From Bryobacterales bacterium (GTDB lineage Bacteria > Acidobacteriota > Terriglobia > Bryobacterales > Bryobacteraceae): DNA of 63,533 nucleotides. Location: NCBI GenBank assembly GCA_003135055.1, contig PLDF01000210.1, positions 1-63,533 on the forward strand. Direction: 5' to 3'. The position numbers were made by a program, and so were the translations under genes. Below the pieces are notes generated by a model. It was not told the DNA's origin, searched no databases, and worked only from the letters and a program-made list of their open reading frames with translations. Of this stretch, positions 7,845 through 16,267 are shown piece after piece. Position 1 is the stretch's first letter; every line of letters starts with the position of its first letter.

Positions 7845-8834
7845 CTACCCCACCTCCGCGACGAGCGGCATGTCGATCACCGCGAGGCTCTTCGTCTGCG
7901 GAACGAACGCAACCTCGGCGATGCCCAGCACGCTGCGCAGACGCTCGTCCGGAACCTTCATCGGTCCGGGCGCGGGGGCGCTTCCGGGCGCCGGCTGCGG
8001 AAATGCCGTAGACATCGCCGTGTGAAACGCCACATTCCCCTCTACCTTCTGCATCACCTGATGAATATGCCCGTTGAGCACGGTTACCGAGCCGAAGCGC
8101 TTCACATAGCTCAGTGCCTGCTCGCTGTCTTGCGTGCCCCAACCCCAGTCGGGATAGACAGTCCACAGCGGGAGGTGAGCGAACACAACCAGCGGCGTGC
8201 TGGACGAACGGCCCTTCAAGTCCGCCGCCAGCCACTCGATCTGATCGGCCCCGAGCTTACCCATTCCTTCCAGCGCGGCCGAATTGACCAGCCCCACGAA
8301 GTGAACGCCCTTGTGATCGAAGCTATACCAACCCTTGCCCTTTGCATCCTTGCCGTAGCGATCGAGGTATAGCTTGCCGTCATCCACCGAGTTGTCATGC
8401 TCGCCTGGGACATAGAAGACCTGCTTCGCCTTGGCGCCCAACATCACCTGGTCCAGCGTGTCGAACTCCGCCGGTTTCGATGAGTGAGTGAGGTCGCCGG
8501 TGTGGATGATGAAATCCGGCGTTTGCGGCAACATGTTGATCTTGTCCACAGCGGCCCGCAGGGTTGCGGTGACGTCGGAATTCGCCGGCTTATTGAAGCC
8601 CATATGGCTATCGCTGATCTGGACGAAACTGAAGCCGCCCTTTCCCGCAGCGTCGGACTCCTGACCGAAGGCTTTTGAACTGGCCATGCCGGCGCCGATA
8701 GTCCACACCACGCCCGTGCCCGCCCAAGCCATGCATTGCAGAAATCCGCGGCGGTCGATACCGTCCTTCTGATGATCGTGAATAATTGTTTTTTTCAAAG
8801 TACCCTCCAACGGGCAAGACCGGCTGGCGGGCAT
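7845..8834 (-). CDS. Tat-exported calcineurin-like metallophosphoesterase
   Basis: A 329-residue protein starting at the ATG at 8834, 8 bases after a perfect GGAGGG site. A twin-arginine signal (DRRGFLQCMAWAGTGVVWTI) leads into a metallophosphoesterase fold with the metal motifs ISDSHMG, TGDLTHS, GEHDN (in place of the more usual GNHD), FAHLPLW and NGHIHQ. Family enzymes hydrolyse phosphoesters with two metal ions; the substrate cannot be told. The gene is divergent from the haem-binding protein at 8887, and a cytochrome c gene follows. Confidence 0.9.
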   Translation of the reverse strand: MPASRSCPLEGTLKKTIIHDHQKDGIDRRGFLQCMAWAGTGVVWTIGAGMASSKAFGQESDAAGKGGFSFVQISDSHMGFNKPANSDVTATLRAAVDKINMLPQTPDFIIHTGDLTHSSKPAEFDTLDQVMLGAKAKQVFYVPGEHDNSVDDGKLYLDRYGKDAKGKGWYSFDHKGVHFVGLVNSAALEGMGKLGADQIEWLAADLKGRSSSTPLVVFAHLPLWTVYPDWGWGTQDSEQALSYVKRFGSVTVLNGHIHQVMQKVEGNVAFHTAMSTAFPQPAPGSAPAPGPMKVPDERLRSVLGIAEVAFVPQTKSLAVIDMPLVAEVG

Positions 8835-8886
8835 TTTTATTCCCTCCGGTTGGAATAAGCGGCTGCCTGGCGTTGTATTCCATGGT

Positions 8887-9426
8887 GTGAGACAGAATGG
8901 TGTGAAGCAGAAACGTTTACGCGCAATTGTTTTCGGGCTGGTCTGCGCTACCGGCATCGCCTCAATGGTGCATCCCTACGGCCGCGTGAAGCGCGCCGCG
9001 TCCGCCGTACCTCTTCTGGCGGGCGTCCCGGTGGAATCCGGAGTAATGGGCATCGTGTCCAGGTCCTGCCGCAATTGCCATTCCGAAAACACGGAGTGGC
9101 CGCTCTACAGCTACATTGCTCCGATGTCGTGGATGATCGAAAAGGATGTGCACGACGCGCGGAGCCATATGAACCTGTCGCGATGGCGCGACTACGACCC
9201 CGGCCAACGCCAGCAAATCCTGTCCGAAATCGGGAGCCTGGTGCGGAACCACGGGATGCCGCCGCAGCGTTACCTTGTGTTGCACCCGGAGGCCCGGCTT
9301 TCCGGCCCGGAGGTTGATCGGCTCTATCAATGGACTCGATCCGAGCGCAAGCGTCTGAAGGCTGAACCGCCGTCGGCATCCGCGGGAGCGAGGCTTAACG
9401 CGGCCGAATCCGGAGGGACGAGGTGA
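8887..9426 (+). CDS. Haem-binding domain protein (Haem_bd type)
   Basis: A 179-residue exported protein with an amino-terminal hydrophobic segment (RAIVFGLVCATGIASMV) and one c-type haem motif CRNCH (about residues 61-65) followed by SENTEWPLYSYIAPMSWMIE, the hallmark of the Haem_bd family. Later HDARSHMNLSRW is also conserved in that family. It is probably a membrane-anchored periplasmic c-haem protein. It diverges from the phosphoesterase/cytochrome pair. The last 25 residues are low complexity and may be poorly conserved. Confidence 0.85.
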   Translation: MRQNGVKQKRLRAIVFGLVCATGIASMVHPYGRVKRAASAVPLLAGVPVESGVMGIVSRSCRNCHSENTEWPLYSYIAPMSWMIEKDVHDARSHMNLSRWRDYDPGQRQQILSEIGSLVRNHGMPPQRYLVLHPEARLSGPEVDRLYQWTRSERKRLKAEPPSASAGARLNAAESGGTR

Positions 9427-9429
9427 ACG

Positions 9430-9837
9430 GGATGAAGCACGCGGGCCTAACGTAGAAGCGTGGAACCGGCTTCGCGGGTGGTTGCACAAAGGACCATTTG
9501 TGAGACAAGACGGGGGCTATTCTCTTCCCTGGCGCCTGGTTACGCTCTACGGCCGTGGCTGCCCGCACGGCGGGTCGCAATAGGTGGGATTCACCCTCCC
9601 TGGCGGGTTTTGGCGCTGTGATGCAGGCGCCGGGCGGCGGTATGCCGCGCCGATATAGAGCAATCCTCGACCTCATGCACGGCTACCGCAAAGAGCCTTT
9701 TCAGCCTTATGCCGAGAGCCGAATACCATACCGCACTGTTGCGCCTATCGCTCACGCGTTGACACACGCGTCAAGAACGTAATCCCCATTTGGGGACAGT
9801 TATAACAGGGAAACGACGGGCGTCGAGACAACATGTC
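9430..9837. other. Intergenic region with repeats, no gene seen
   Basis: Contains a degenerate copy of the CTCCCTTACGGTCGTGGCTC repeat near 9543-9565, a TTGAC-ACACGC-GTCAA hairpin at about 9758-9773, and the small palindrome CCCCATTTGGGG at 9784-9795. Open frames here have no recognisable product. Confidence 0.5.
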
Positions 9838-9883
9838 GCGTTCACAAGAGTGTGAACGCTGCACGCATGAGTGCGTGCGCCAC
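9838..9883. repeat. Double-hairpin repeat, copy A
   Basis: Two adjacent stem-loops: GCGTTCAC/GTGAACGC (loop AAGAGT) and GCACGCA/TGCGTGC (loop TGAG), then CGCCAC. It lies 44 bases 3' of the minus-strand gene at 9927. Copies B, C and D are at 11584, 31389 and 35481. Confidence 0.9.
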
Positions 9884-9891
9884 ACACTAGA

Positions 9892-9931
9892 GACTAGAGT
9901 CACTTACTAGAAACTAGAGCCACTTACTACT
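9892..9931. repeat. Two 20-base direct repeats
   Basis: GACTAGAGTCACTTACTAGA is followed directly by AACTAGAGCCACTTACTACT. The second unit overlaps the stop codon of the minus-strand gene that ends at 9927. Confidence 0.7.
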
Positions 9932-11519
9932 GTTTGATCGGGCGGAGGTCGGCAAGAGTGGCTTCGTTGGAGCGGACGGTTATGCGGACGGATTGGTTGA
10001 TCAGGTTCTGGTCGAGTTCCGGATGAAACCCGTGCAACTTGCGCCGCACGCCGGCTGGGGCGTCCACGGCGAGCGCGAAGCCGTAGTATTCTCCGGGACG
10101 CACGGCGGGGATTTCGAATCGGCCGTTCTGGGCGCAACTGGTTTGGTGGATGAAGCCGTTGCGGCGTAGCGCGGGATCTTGGGGAATCAACAGGACCTCG
10201 CCGGCGCCGCAGGATTCCACGGAGCCGCGAACGGTTCCGCCGTTCAGCTTGTAAGTGACGGTAATCGGCAGCGCGCCAGACTCGATCTGCACCGATTCGA
10301 GCGCATCGCGCTCACCGAGCCGGATAGAGTCGAGATAATACGGCCCCGTCGTTGGCGAGAGGAAACCGGGCTGAATCACGTATGACCCTGGATAAAGATT
10401 CGTGACCGTGAAGTCGCCCTTCCCGTCCGGGTTGAAGAGGCCGCCTACATTGATCCGATCAGGGACGGCCGCGGACATATCGGAATACTCCACCATGACA
10501 CTGGGCGGCTTCGGAACAGGCATGCCTTCGGGAACTTCCATCACGATCTTTCCCTGAATCGAAAACGGCGGACTCAGCCGTAGCTGAATGTTTTCCAAGT
10601 CACCGCCTTTGATTTGTACCTTTTGGTGCGCCCAGAGCTTTACGCCATCCTTAATCACGGCCGCCGACAAGTTCCAGTCGCCATCGGCTGCCGCGGCAAA
10701 TTCGAATGTTCCGTCATCGGGCTTTGTGTCCTGATGGAGGCTCTGGGCGCCGAGCATGACGCCTGTGCCCAACGTCACGGAGAGTTTGGACACCGGATCG
10801 CCACGGAGATCGAGAACCACGCCGCGAATGCGATGCACCGGAACCGCGGCCAGTTTGATATCCAGCTTCGACACCTCGCCTCCGGCCGGTACGTCGATCT
10901 TGGCGGCAAGCTCGGCGTTGGCCACGCTGGGATAGTAGGTCAGCGCCCAGCCGAGGCGCTGGGCATCTGGCGTGACCCCGGGCGAATCCGGCGGTGGTTC
11001 CGGTGGCGTCCAGGACGATGGCGCGGTTGCGGCCAGAGTCAATGTTCCGGGCAGCACGGCGGCGCTGTATTCTCCCTTCTCGTTAGCGTCGAATATCTGG
11101 CGGAAGCCTCCGTTGTCGATCTCATGGTCCAATTGGATGATGGCTTTCGGGACAGGCTTGCCGGCGCCATCCAGCACCCGGCCGGAGACTTTGCCGGTCT
11201 GGATCATGGCGGCCTCCAGATGGACCGGCCCGGCTCCTTTGACCACCTTAAACTGGCTGCCTCCCTCGCGAGCCGGTTGGTAATTGGGCGCCTTATAAAA
11301 GACGGTATAGACGCCCTCTTGGACGTCCTCTAACCGAAAACGGCCCTGGATGTCGGTGGTGGGCGCGTAGACCTTCGCAAAGTCCCGAAAGATCTCCACG
11401 GCGACATCGGGGATTCCGATGCCAGTCACGGAGTCGACCACATGTCCTTCGACGGTTTGAGCGGCGAGGGCGGCGGCGGCCAGAATCCAGGCAGCGAGAA
11501 TGTTGCGCAGCGTGTGCAT
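9927..11519 (-). CDS. Secreted protein with carboxypeptidase-regulatory-like domains
   Basis: A 530-residue exported protein. After a signal peptide (LRNILAAWILAAAALAAQ) it has at least two CarboxypepD_reg-type beta-sandwich units: VEGHVVDSVTGIGIPDVAVE with GRFRLEDVQEGVYTVFYKAP, and VSGRVLDGAGKPVPKAIIQL with KGEYSAAVLPGTLTLAATAP; weaker repeats follow to the end. Such modules are abundant in acidobacterial surface proteins and have no known enzymatic role. I prefer the ATG at 11519 over 11543 because the signal peptide begins there. The gene is bracketed by double-hairpin repeats, copy A 3' and copy B 65 bases before the start codon. Confidence 0.85.
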   Translation of the reverse strand: MHTLRNILAAWILAAAALAAQTVEGHVVDSVTGIGIPDVAVEIFRDFAKVYAPTTDIQGRFRLEDVQEGVYTVFYKAPNYQPAREGGSQFKVVKGAGPVHLEAAMIQTGKVSGRVLDGAGKPVPKAIIQLDHEIDNGGFRQIFDANEKGEYSAAVLPGTLTLAATAPSSWTPPEPPPDSPGVTPDAQRLGWALTYYPSVANAELAAKIDVPAGGEVSKLDIKLAAVPVHRIRGVVLDLRGDPVSKLSVTLGTGVMLGAQSLHQDTKPDDGTFEFAAAADGDWNLSAAVIKDGVKLWAHQKVQIKGGDLENIQLRLSPPFSIQGKIVMEVPEGMPVPKPPSVMVEYSDMSAAVPDRINVGGLFNPDGKGDFTVTNLYPGSYVIQPGFLSPTTGPYYLDSIRLGERDALESVQIESGALPITVTYKLNGGTVRGSVESCGAGEVLLIPQDPALRRNGFIHQTSCAQNGRFEIPAVRPGEYYGFALAVDAPAGVRRKLHGFHPELDQNLINQSVRITVRSNEATLADLRPIKQ

Positions 11520-11583
11520 AGGATAGGATACGTCAGGGCGCAAGGGAAGGGTTACTTGAACTGAGGGGAGCTATACACATGTC

Positions 11584-11623
11584 GGGTTCACAAGAGTGTG
11601 AACGCGGCACGCATGAGTGCGTG
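11584..11623. repeat. Double-hairpin repeat, copy B
   Basis: GTTCAC-AAGAGT-GTGAAC is followed by GCACGCA-TGAG-TGCGTG, in the same orientation as copy A. It sits about 160 bases 3' of the minus-strand radical SAM gene and also in the presumed 5' leader of the 9927-11519 gene. Confidence 0.88.
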
Positions 11624-11784
11624 AGGGCGCGCGGAGTTTCTTCCGGCTTCTAACTCCCGGCTTAGTGGTTACCCGGGATGCGAGCGTCTCCGTCCGGCTG
11701 GGCTTGCCTTGCGTTTGCTCTCTGGGAAAACTTAAGGGGGGTGACGGCGGAGCGCGCGTTCCGCGGCGAATTCAACATCAGCAG

Positions 11785-12869
11785 TTAGCCCGGATCGAAA
11801 ACGCAAATCGGGTCCGACGCGAGCGGATTTCCCGTAGCCGCGAATGCGCGGGCACGAGAGCCGCCGCAAAGCGTCCGGTAATCGCAGACGCCGCAGCGGT
11901 CTTCGAATTGCGAAGGATCGTGGAGTTGGCGGAAGAGCGGGGAATTGCGGACATGTCCACAATATGGTCTTTACGGACATTGCCGACTGGTAAGGGCAGA
12001 AATCCAGCTGGGCAGATATCGCCGGTGTTGGACACGAACATGATGCCGTGTCCGTCGCGGATTCCATAGCTGCGGGTGGCGCCGCTGCTGCGGATCTGCT
12101 CGCCGGTCATGCCCGCTTCGCGCATTCTTTCCAGCGCCACTCTTCGGAATGAGGGAGCTTCCGTCGTGGCGACCGTGAACGACGCAAACCGGGAAGTGTC
12201 GTAAATCCAGGTCATGAGCTTTTCTCCATCCTCCGGCGACAGCGGCTGCAGAACCTTGCCGCGCCCCACGGAGATCAGAAAAAACAGGCTCCAGCGAGCG
12301 ATGCCGAAGGGTTTCAGCAGTTCGTAAATCGCGGGTACGTCATCCACCGTTTCGGCTGCAGCCAAGGTGTTGACCTGCACCGGCATTTCCAGTTCGTGCC
12401 CCCAGCGGAGCGCCTGAATGGTGCGGTCGAAGGTTCCGGGGACGCCGCGAATGGAATCGTGGCGGTCCGCGGCGGAGCCATCGAGACTCAAGCCTAACCC
12501 GTCCACTCCATGCTCCTTCAGCCTCACCAGCACTTCGCGCGTGAGCGCCGGCGTGGCGGCCGGGGTGATGGAGACCGCGATACCCAAGTTGCGCGCTTCG
12601 TCGATCAACTCGAAAAGATCGGCCCGCGCCAGTGGATCTCCGCCGGTCAGAATCAACTGCGGCAGCGGCGCGTCGAAATCGGGGATCTGGCGGAGGAATG
12701 CCACGCTCTCCTCGAAGTTCAGCTCCATCGGGTGAGGCGTCGAAATCGCTTCAGCCCGGCAATGACGGCACGCAAGAGCACAAGACTGCGTCATCTCCCA
12801 ATACAGGTTCATGGGATTTTTCGCGTAATCGCGCGGTGCGTGATGAGAGTGGTTAGGGGACGTGCTCAT
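11785..12869 (-). pseudogene. Radical SAM/SPASM protein with one frameshift
   Basis: About 360 residues when the frame is corrected. The core has the radical SAM cluster motif CALACRHC in MNLYWEMTQSCALACRHC, then LILTGGDPLARADL and the SPASM-like part DICPAGFLPLPVGNVR. At about 11951 the frame breaks inside DHIVDM; shifting by one base restores RNSPLFRQLHDPSQFEDR and then CGVCDYRTLCGG, which carries the carboxy-terminal auxiliary-cluster cysteines, ending at the TAA at 11785-11787. As read, the ORF ends in an unrelated tail at 11778. It belongs to the peptide-modifying/haem-synthesis type SPASM group; substrate unknown. The start at 12869 gives the family's usual length. One missing base could be a sequencing error. 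Confidence 0.85.
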
Positions 12870-13086
12870 TACCCATTGTAAATCATATGCGGCTGCGAGG
12901 ATCGCACGCATGCTCGCTCTGCGACGGGCACGCACCTGGAATCGGAGGAAACGGAGCGGGCTTTGACCTACCTTGCGACTTGGCCGCAAACATGACCTCC
13001 GGGTCGCGAGGCGGATTAGCAATTCGCCCGCAGATCGACAATCCAATGTCACTTACTTTGGATACCGGCGGCTATTCCGCACAAAT

Positions 13087-13215
13087 TGTGGGGCGGACGC
13101 CCTGATCACCCCCCTGGTCACCCCTCTGGTCGGCCTCTCTGAAATCGCACGGGGCTGATTGGCTGGGCGAAAGAGGGGGTCCAGGGGGACCCGCGCGGAC
13201 CAGGGGGTCCGCCCA
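13087..13215. repeat. GGACCCCCTGGTCC-type palindromic repeat
   Basis: Contains GTGGGGCGGACGCCCTGATC at the left and the related GGACCAGGGGGTCCGCCCAA at the right. A similar block is at 24573-24705. These read as inverted partners and could fold into a long GC-rich stem. Confidence 0.7.
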
Positions 13216-13272
13216 ACAGTTCCGGGCCGCGGCCTCCCTTTCTTCCGAGCGGGCCATGTTAGATTGAATGTC

Positions 13273-13974
13273 ATGCAGTTTTCCCTTCAATCGAGAGCGG
13301 GCGGCGTAATCGCCATGGTTTTGACCGCGGTCCTCTGCCAGGGTGCGCGTGGGCAAGACGCGCAAAGCAAGGACGCGCAAAGCAAGGACGCGCAAATCCG
13401 CGAAGCCAAGGGCCTGCCGCCGAGAGCGACTCCCGCCGATTATCAGACCCATGCTCTGGCAGGCGCCGTTACCATCGCGGCCGAGTTCACGGGACATTCC
13501 ATAACCAGCCCGCAGTCGGTCCTGGCGACGGAAGACTATGTGGTGGTCGAAGTGGGGTTCTTCGGCCCGCCAGAGGCGCAGCTCAAACTATCCTACGAGG
13601 ACTTTTCGCTCCGCATCAATGGAAAGAAGACAGCGTTGCCCGCGCGGCCGTACGCGTCGGTGTTCAAGTCACTCAAAGATCCCGAGTGGCAGCCGGCTGT
13701 TCCAGTTGAATCGAAGTCGAAGACGAGCCTTGGCACTGGGGGAGGCGGTCAGAACGACCCCGGCTCCACGCCTCCGGTGGTCCATGTTCCAATCGAGGTG
13801 GAGCGCGGGTGGGAACTGCGCGTGCAGAAGGCCACGCTGCCGGAAGGAGAGCGCGTACCTCCCGTGGCAGGACTGATCTTCTTCCAGTACCACGGCAAGT
13901 CCGATAACATCGATTCGATCGAGTTGCTCTACACCGGTTCTGCCGGCAAGGCAACTCTGAAGCTGCATCCGTAG
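13273..13974 (+). CDS. Secreted hypothetical protein with DAQSK repeats
   Basis: A 233-residue protein starting at the ATG at 13273. A signal peptide (GGVIAMVLTAVLCQGARGQ) is followed by three tandem 15-base units encoding DAQSK, DAQSK and DAQIR, then a beta-rich domain with LATEDYVVVEVGFFGPPEAQ and LKLSYEDFSLRINGKKTALP. A glycine-rich linker (TSLGTGGGGQND) precedes a second part ending in SIELLYTGSAGKATLKL. The family is common in acidobacteria but I cannot assign a function. It converges on kdpA. Confidence 0.75.
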   Translation: MQFSLQSRAGGVIAMVLTAVLCQGARGQDAQSKDAQSKDAQIREAKGLPPRATPADYQTHALAGAVTIAAEFTGHSITSPQSVLATEDYVVVEVGFFGPPEAQLKLSYEDFSLRINGKKTALPARPYASVFKSLKDPEWQPAVPVESKSKTSLGTGGGGQNDPGSTPPVVHVPIEVERGWELRVQKATLPEGERVPPVAGLIFFQYHGKSDNIDSIELLYTGSAGKATLKLHP

Positions 13975-13977
13975 TGC

Positions 13978-14050
13978 TGTGACCTGGTGGTTTTGTGCCC
14001 TTGCTGGAGAACACTCCCTTACGGTCGTGGCTCCGATCAGAGCCGCGCGC
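13978..14050. repeat. Dispersed CTCCCTTACGGTCGTGGCTC repeat
   Basis: The block GGTGGTTTTGTGCCCTTGCT plus ACTCCCTTACGGTCGTGGCT recurs at 19748-19812 (GATTTTGTGCTCTTCCTGG and ACTCCCTCACGGTCGTGGCT). Shorter copies are near 4738, 9543, 25110 and 46331. Most lie near gene 3' ends. Confidence 0.75.
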
Positions 14051-14118
14051 GTTAGCCAGCGGTATTGCGGCACTACCGATGTTCACGGTCGGGGAATGCT
14101 AGCTCGCTGGACCGTCGT

Positions 14119-15909
14119 TTACCGGATCGTGGTCCCAAGATGCATCAGATAGTGCTCGGCGATGGGCCCGAGCGATAGGGCCGGGAAGAAAGTCAAAGCT
14201 GTCACCAGCACGATGGCGCCAAGCAGCAGGGCTGCAAACAGCGGACCATGCGTAGGTATGGTTCCGCCGGTGACTGCCAGACGCTTTTTCCGCGCCAGGC
14301 TCCCTGCTATGGCGAGTGCCGGAATAACGACCAGGAATCGCCCGATGAGCATCTCAAGGCCGAGAGTCAGGTTAAACCACGGCGAATTGGCGTTGAGCCC
14401 CGCGAAGGCGCTCCCGTTCGTCGCGACGGCGCTCGCGTTGGCATAAATGACCTCGCTCAGCCCGTGGGCGCCCCGATTCGTGAGGTTCTCAGTCGGCGCG
14501 CCGGCAGCGTTCCAATAGCTTGCCTTGGGAAACTCTACCAGAAATGTCGCGCCGGCGAACAGTAACGTCGCGGCGCCGGTGGCCACAATCGACAACATGA
14601 CCATCTTCATTTCCTTAGTCTCAATCCTCTTGCCCAGATACTCCGGCGTGCGCCCCACCAGCAGGCCCGCGATGAAGACGGTCACAAGGACCATGAAAAT
14701 CATCGATACAATGCCAGTACCAACCCCTCCGAAAATCACTTCGCCGGTGGTGAGATTGAATATCTGGACCAGGCCGCCCAAGGGAGTGAAGCTATCGTGT
14801 GAGCTGTTCACGGCGCCATCCGAGGAAGCGGTGCTGGCCACGGAAAAAAGCGCGGAACCGGCAATGCCGAACCTGACCTCCTTGCCCTCCATGTTGCCGC
14901 GGGGTTGGCCGCCGCCGGGCTTTGGGTCGATGCCCGCTATGCGCAGGATCGGGTTACCAGCCTGCTCGGCCAAACTCGCGATTACACTGCCGCCTGCAAA
15001 CAGCACAAACATTACGGCGAAGAGGGTCCAACCTTGCCGGTGGTCGTTCACCATTCGGCCAAAGGTGTAGGTCAGGCCTGCCGGAACCGCGAGCATGAGC
15101 AGCATCTCGACGAAATTGGTCAGCGGCGCTGGGTTTTCAAATGGGTGGGCGGAGTTGGCGTTGAAATACCCTCCGCCATCGGAGCTGAGAAGCTTGATCG
15201 ATTCCTGCGATGCCACCGGCCCCATGGGAATAGCCTGTTTGGCTCCCTCGACGGTTGTGATCTCGCGATAGGGCGCGAGGGTTTGAATCACTCCCTGCGA
15301 GCACAAGAACAAAGCTCCGAGGAAGGAAATCGGGAGGAGCACGTACAGTGTGCTCCGCGTCATATCAACCCAGAAGTTGCCTCGATAACCCGTCCGTTCA
15401 CTAACAAAGGCGCGAATCAGGGCAACCGCGACCGCGAGGCCGGCGGCAGCCGAAGTGAAACTCTGTACGGCCACACCTGCCATCTGAGCGAAATAGCCGA
15501 GAGTCGTCTCGCCCGGATACGATTGCCAACTGGCGTTGGTCATGAAACTGATGGCGATATTGAAGGCGAGGTCGGGAGTGATGGGAACACTGCCGGCCGG
15601 CGCGCGCGCGGTTCCGAACTGGTTTGGATTCAAAGGCAGAAAGCCCTGCAAACGCAGCAGGGCATAGAAGAGGACGAAATTGACGAACCCGAAGAGGAGC
15701 GTGGCTGCGGCATAGCTGGTCCAGGTCTGCTCCATCGCCGGATCAATCCCGCAGGTCCGATAAATGGCGCGCTCAATCGGAGCCAGCACACGGGAAAGAA
15801 ACGTGCGCTCTCCTTCGAAGACGTTGGCCATGTAGGCGCCCAGAGGCTTTGTGATTGCCGCCAGCGCGGCCAGAAAGACGACGAGCTGAGCCAGAGCGGG
15901 CCACGTCAT
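14119..15909 (-). CDS. kdpA: Potassium-transporting ATPase subunit KdpA (orphan)
   Basis: A full-length 596-residue KdpA, the K+-translocating subunit of the KdpFABC pump. The four selectivity-filter loops are visible: ISFMTNASWQSYPGET, LSSDGGGYFNANSAHPFENP, SFTPLGGLVQIFNL and TNRGAHGLSEVIYANASA. Canonical proteins have NGGG where this one has DGGG. About ten membrane helices are apparent. kdpB and kdpC normally follow directly, but here the next gene downstream is a convergent secreted-protein gene, and the gene upstream is a PQQ dehydrogenase. No kdpF, B, C or D is in the window. It may therefore depend on a distant kdpB, or the operon may have been broken. Confidence 0.95.
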   Translation of the reverse strand: MTWPALAQLVVFLAALAAITKPLGAYMANVFEGERTFLSRVLAPIERAIYRTCGIDPAMEQTWTSYAAATLLFGFVNFVLFYALLRLQGFLPLNPNQFGTARAPAGSVPITPDLAFNIAISFMTNASWQSYPGETTLGYFAQMAGVAVQSFTSAAAGLAVAVALIRAFVSERTGYRGNFWVDMTRSTLYVLLPISFLGALFLCSQGVIQTLAPYREITTVEGAKQAIPMGPVASQESIKLLSSDGGGYFNANSAHPFENPAPLTNFVEMLLMLAVPAGLTYTFGRMVNDHRQGWTLFAVMFVLFAGGSVIASLAEQAGNPILRIAGIDPKPGGGQPRGNMEGKEVRFGIAGSALFSVASTASSDGAVNSSHDSFTPLGGLVQIFNLTTGEVIFGGVGTGIVSMIFMVLVTVFIAGLLVGRTPEYLGKRIETKEMKMVMLSIVATGAATLLFAGATFLVEFPKASYWNAAGAPTENLTNRGAHGLSEVIYANASAVATNGSAFAGLNANSPWFNLTLGLEMLIGRFLVVIPALAIAGSLARKKRLAVTGGTIPTHGPLFAALLLGAIVLVTALTFFPALSLGPIAEHYLMHLGTTIR

Positions 15910-16177
15910 ACGTCGGGATTTGCAGGGCGGCTGCCGGAATCACTTGCTTCGGTCCGGCGCCGGATTGCAGTTTCGCTCCCGTTCGGCATTGTCAATTTGA
16001 GACTACGCGGAAAGGCATCAGGAAGCAATGGAGAAAGAATAAGGCTTCCGTAAAGACTGACCGGCCGGCGCGCGTGGCTGCCGCTCAGGGGAGCATAAAG
16101 GATTTCGGGATTCCCTCCGCTGGGCCGCGAAAACCCGCTCCCTCAGCTCAGAAGCTGGGAAGAATTGCCGAGACCGC

Positions 16178-16258
16178 GGGGTTGACAGACGAAAGCGTCT
16201 GTCCCACGGCCGGCGCGCATAGGTTAGCGTTTTTGCGGGACAGGCGCTTTCGCCTGGC
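16178..16258. repeat. Two hairpins 3' of PQQ dehydrogenase gene
   Basis: GACAGACG-AAAG-CGTCTGTC forms a perfect 8-bp stem at about 16184-16203, and GACAGGCG-CTTT-CGCCTGGC at about 16239-16258 a second. Both lie within 90 bases of the dehydrogenase stop codon and could act as a 3'-end structure. Confidence 0.65.
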
Positions 16259-16267
16259 AACCGAGAT

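Noticed and set aside
14905..16053. Long plus-strand open frame opposite kdpA
   Set aside because: It is the reverse-strand shadow of the kdpA gene, with low-complexity, Arg/Gly-rich translation and no ribosome-binding site.
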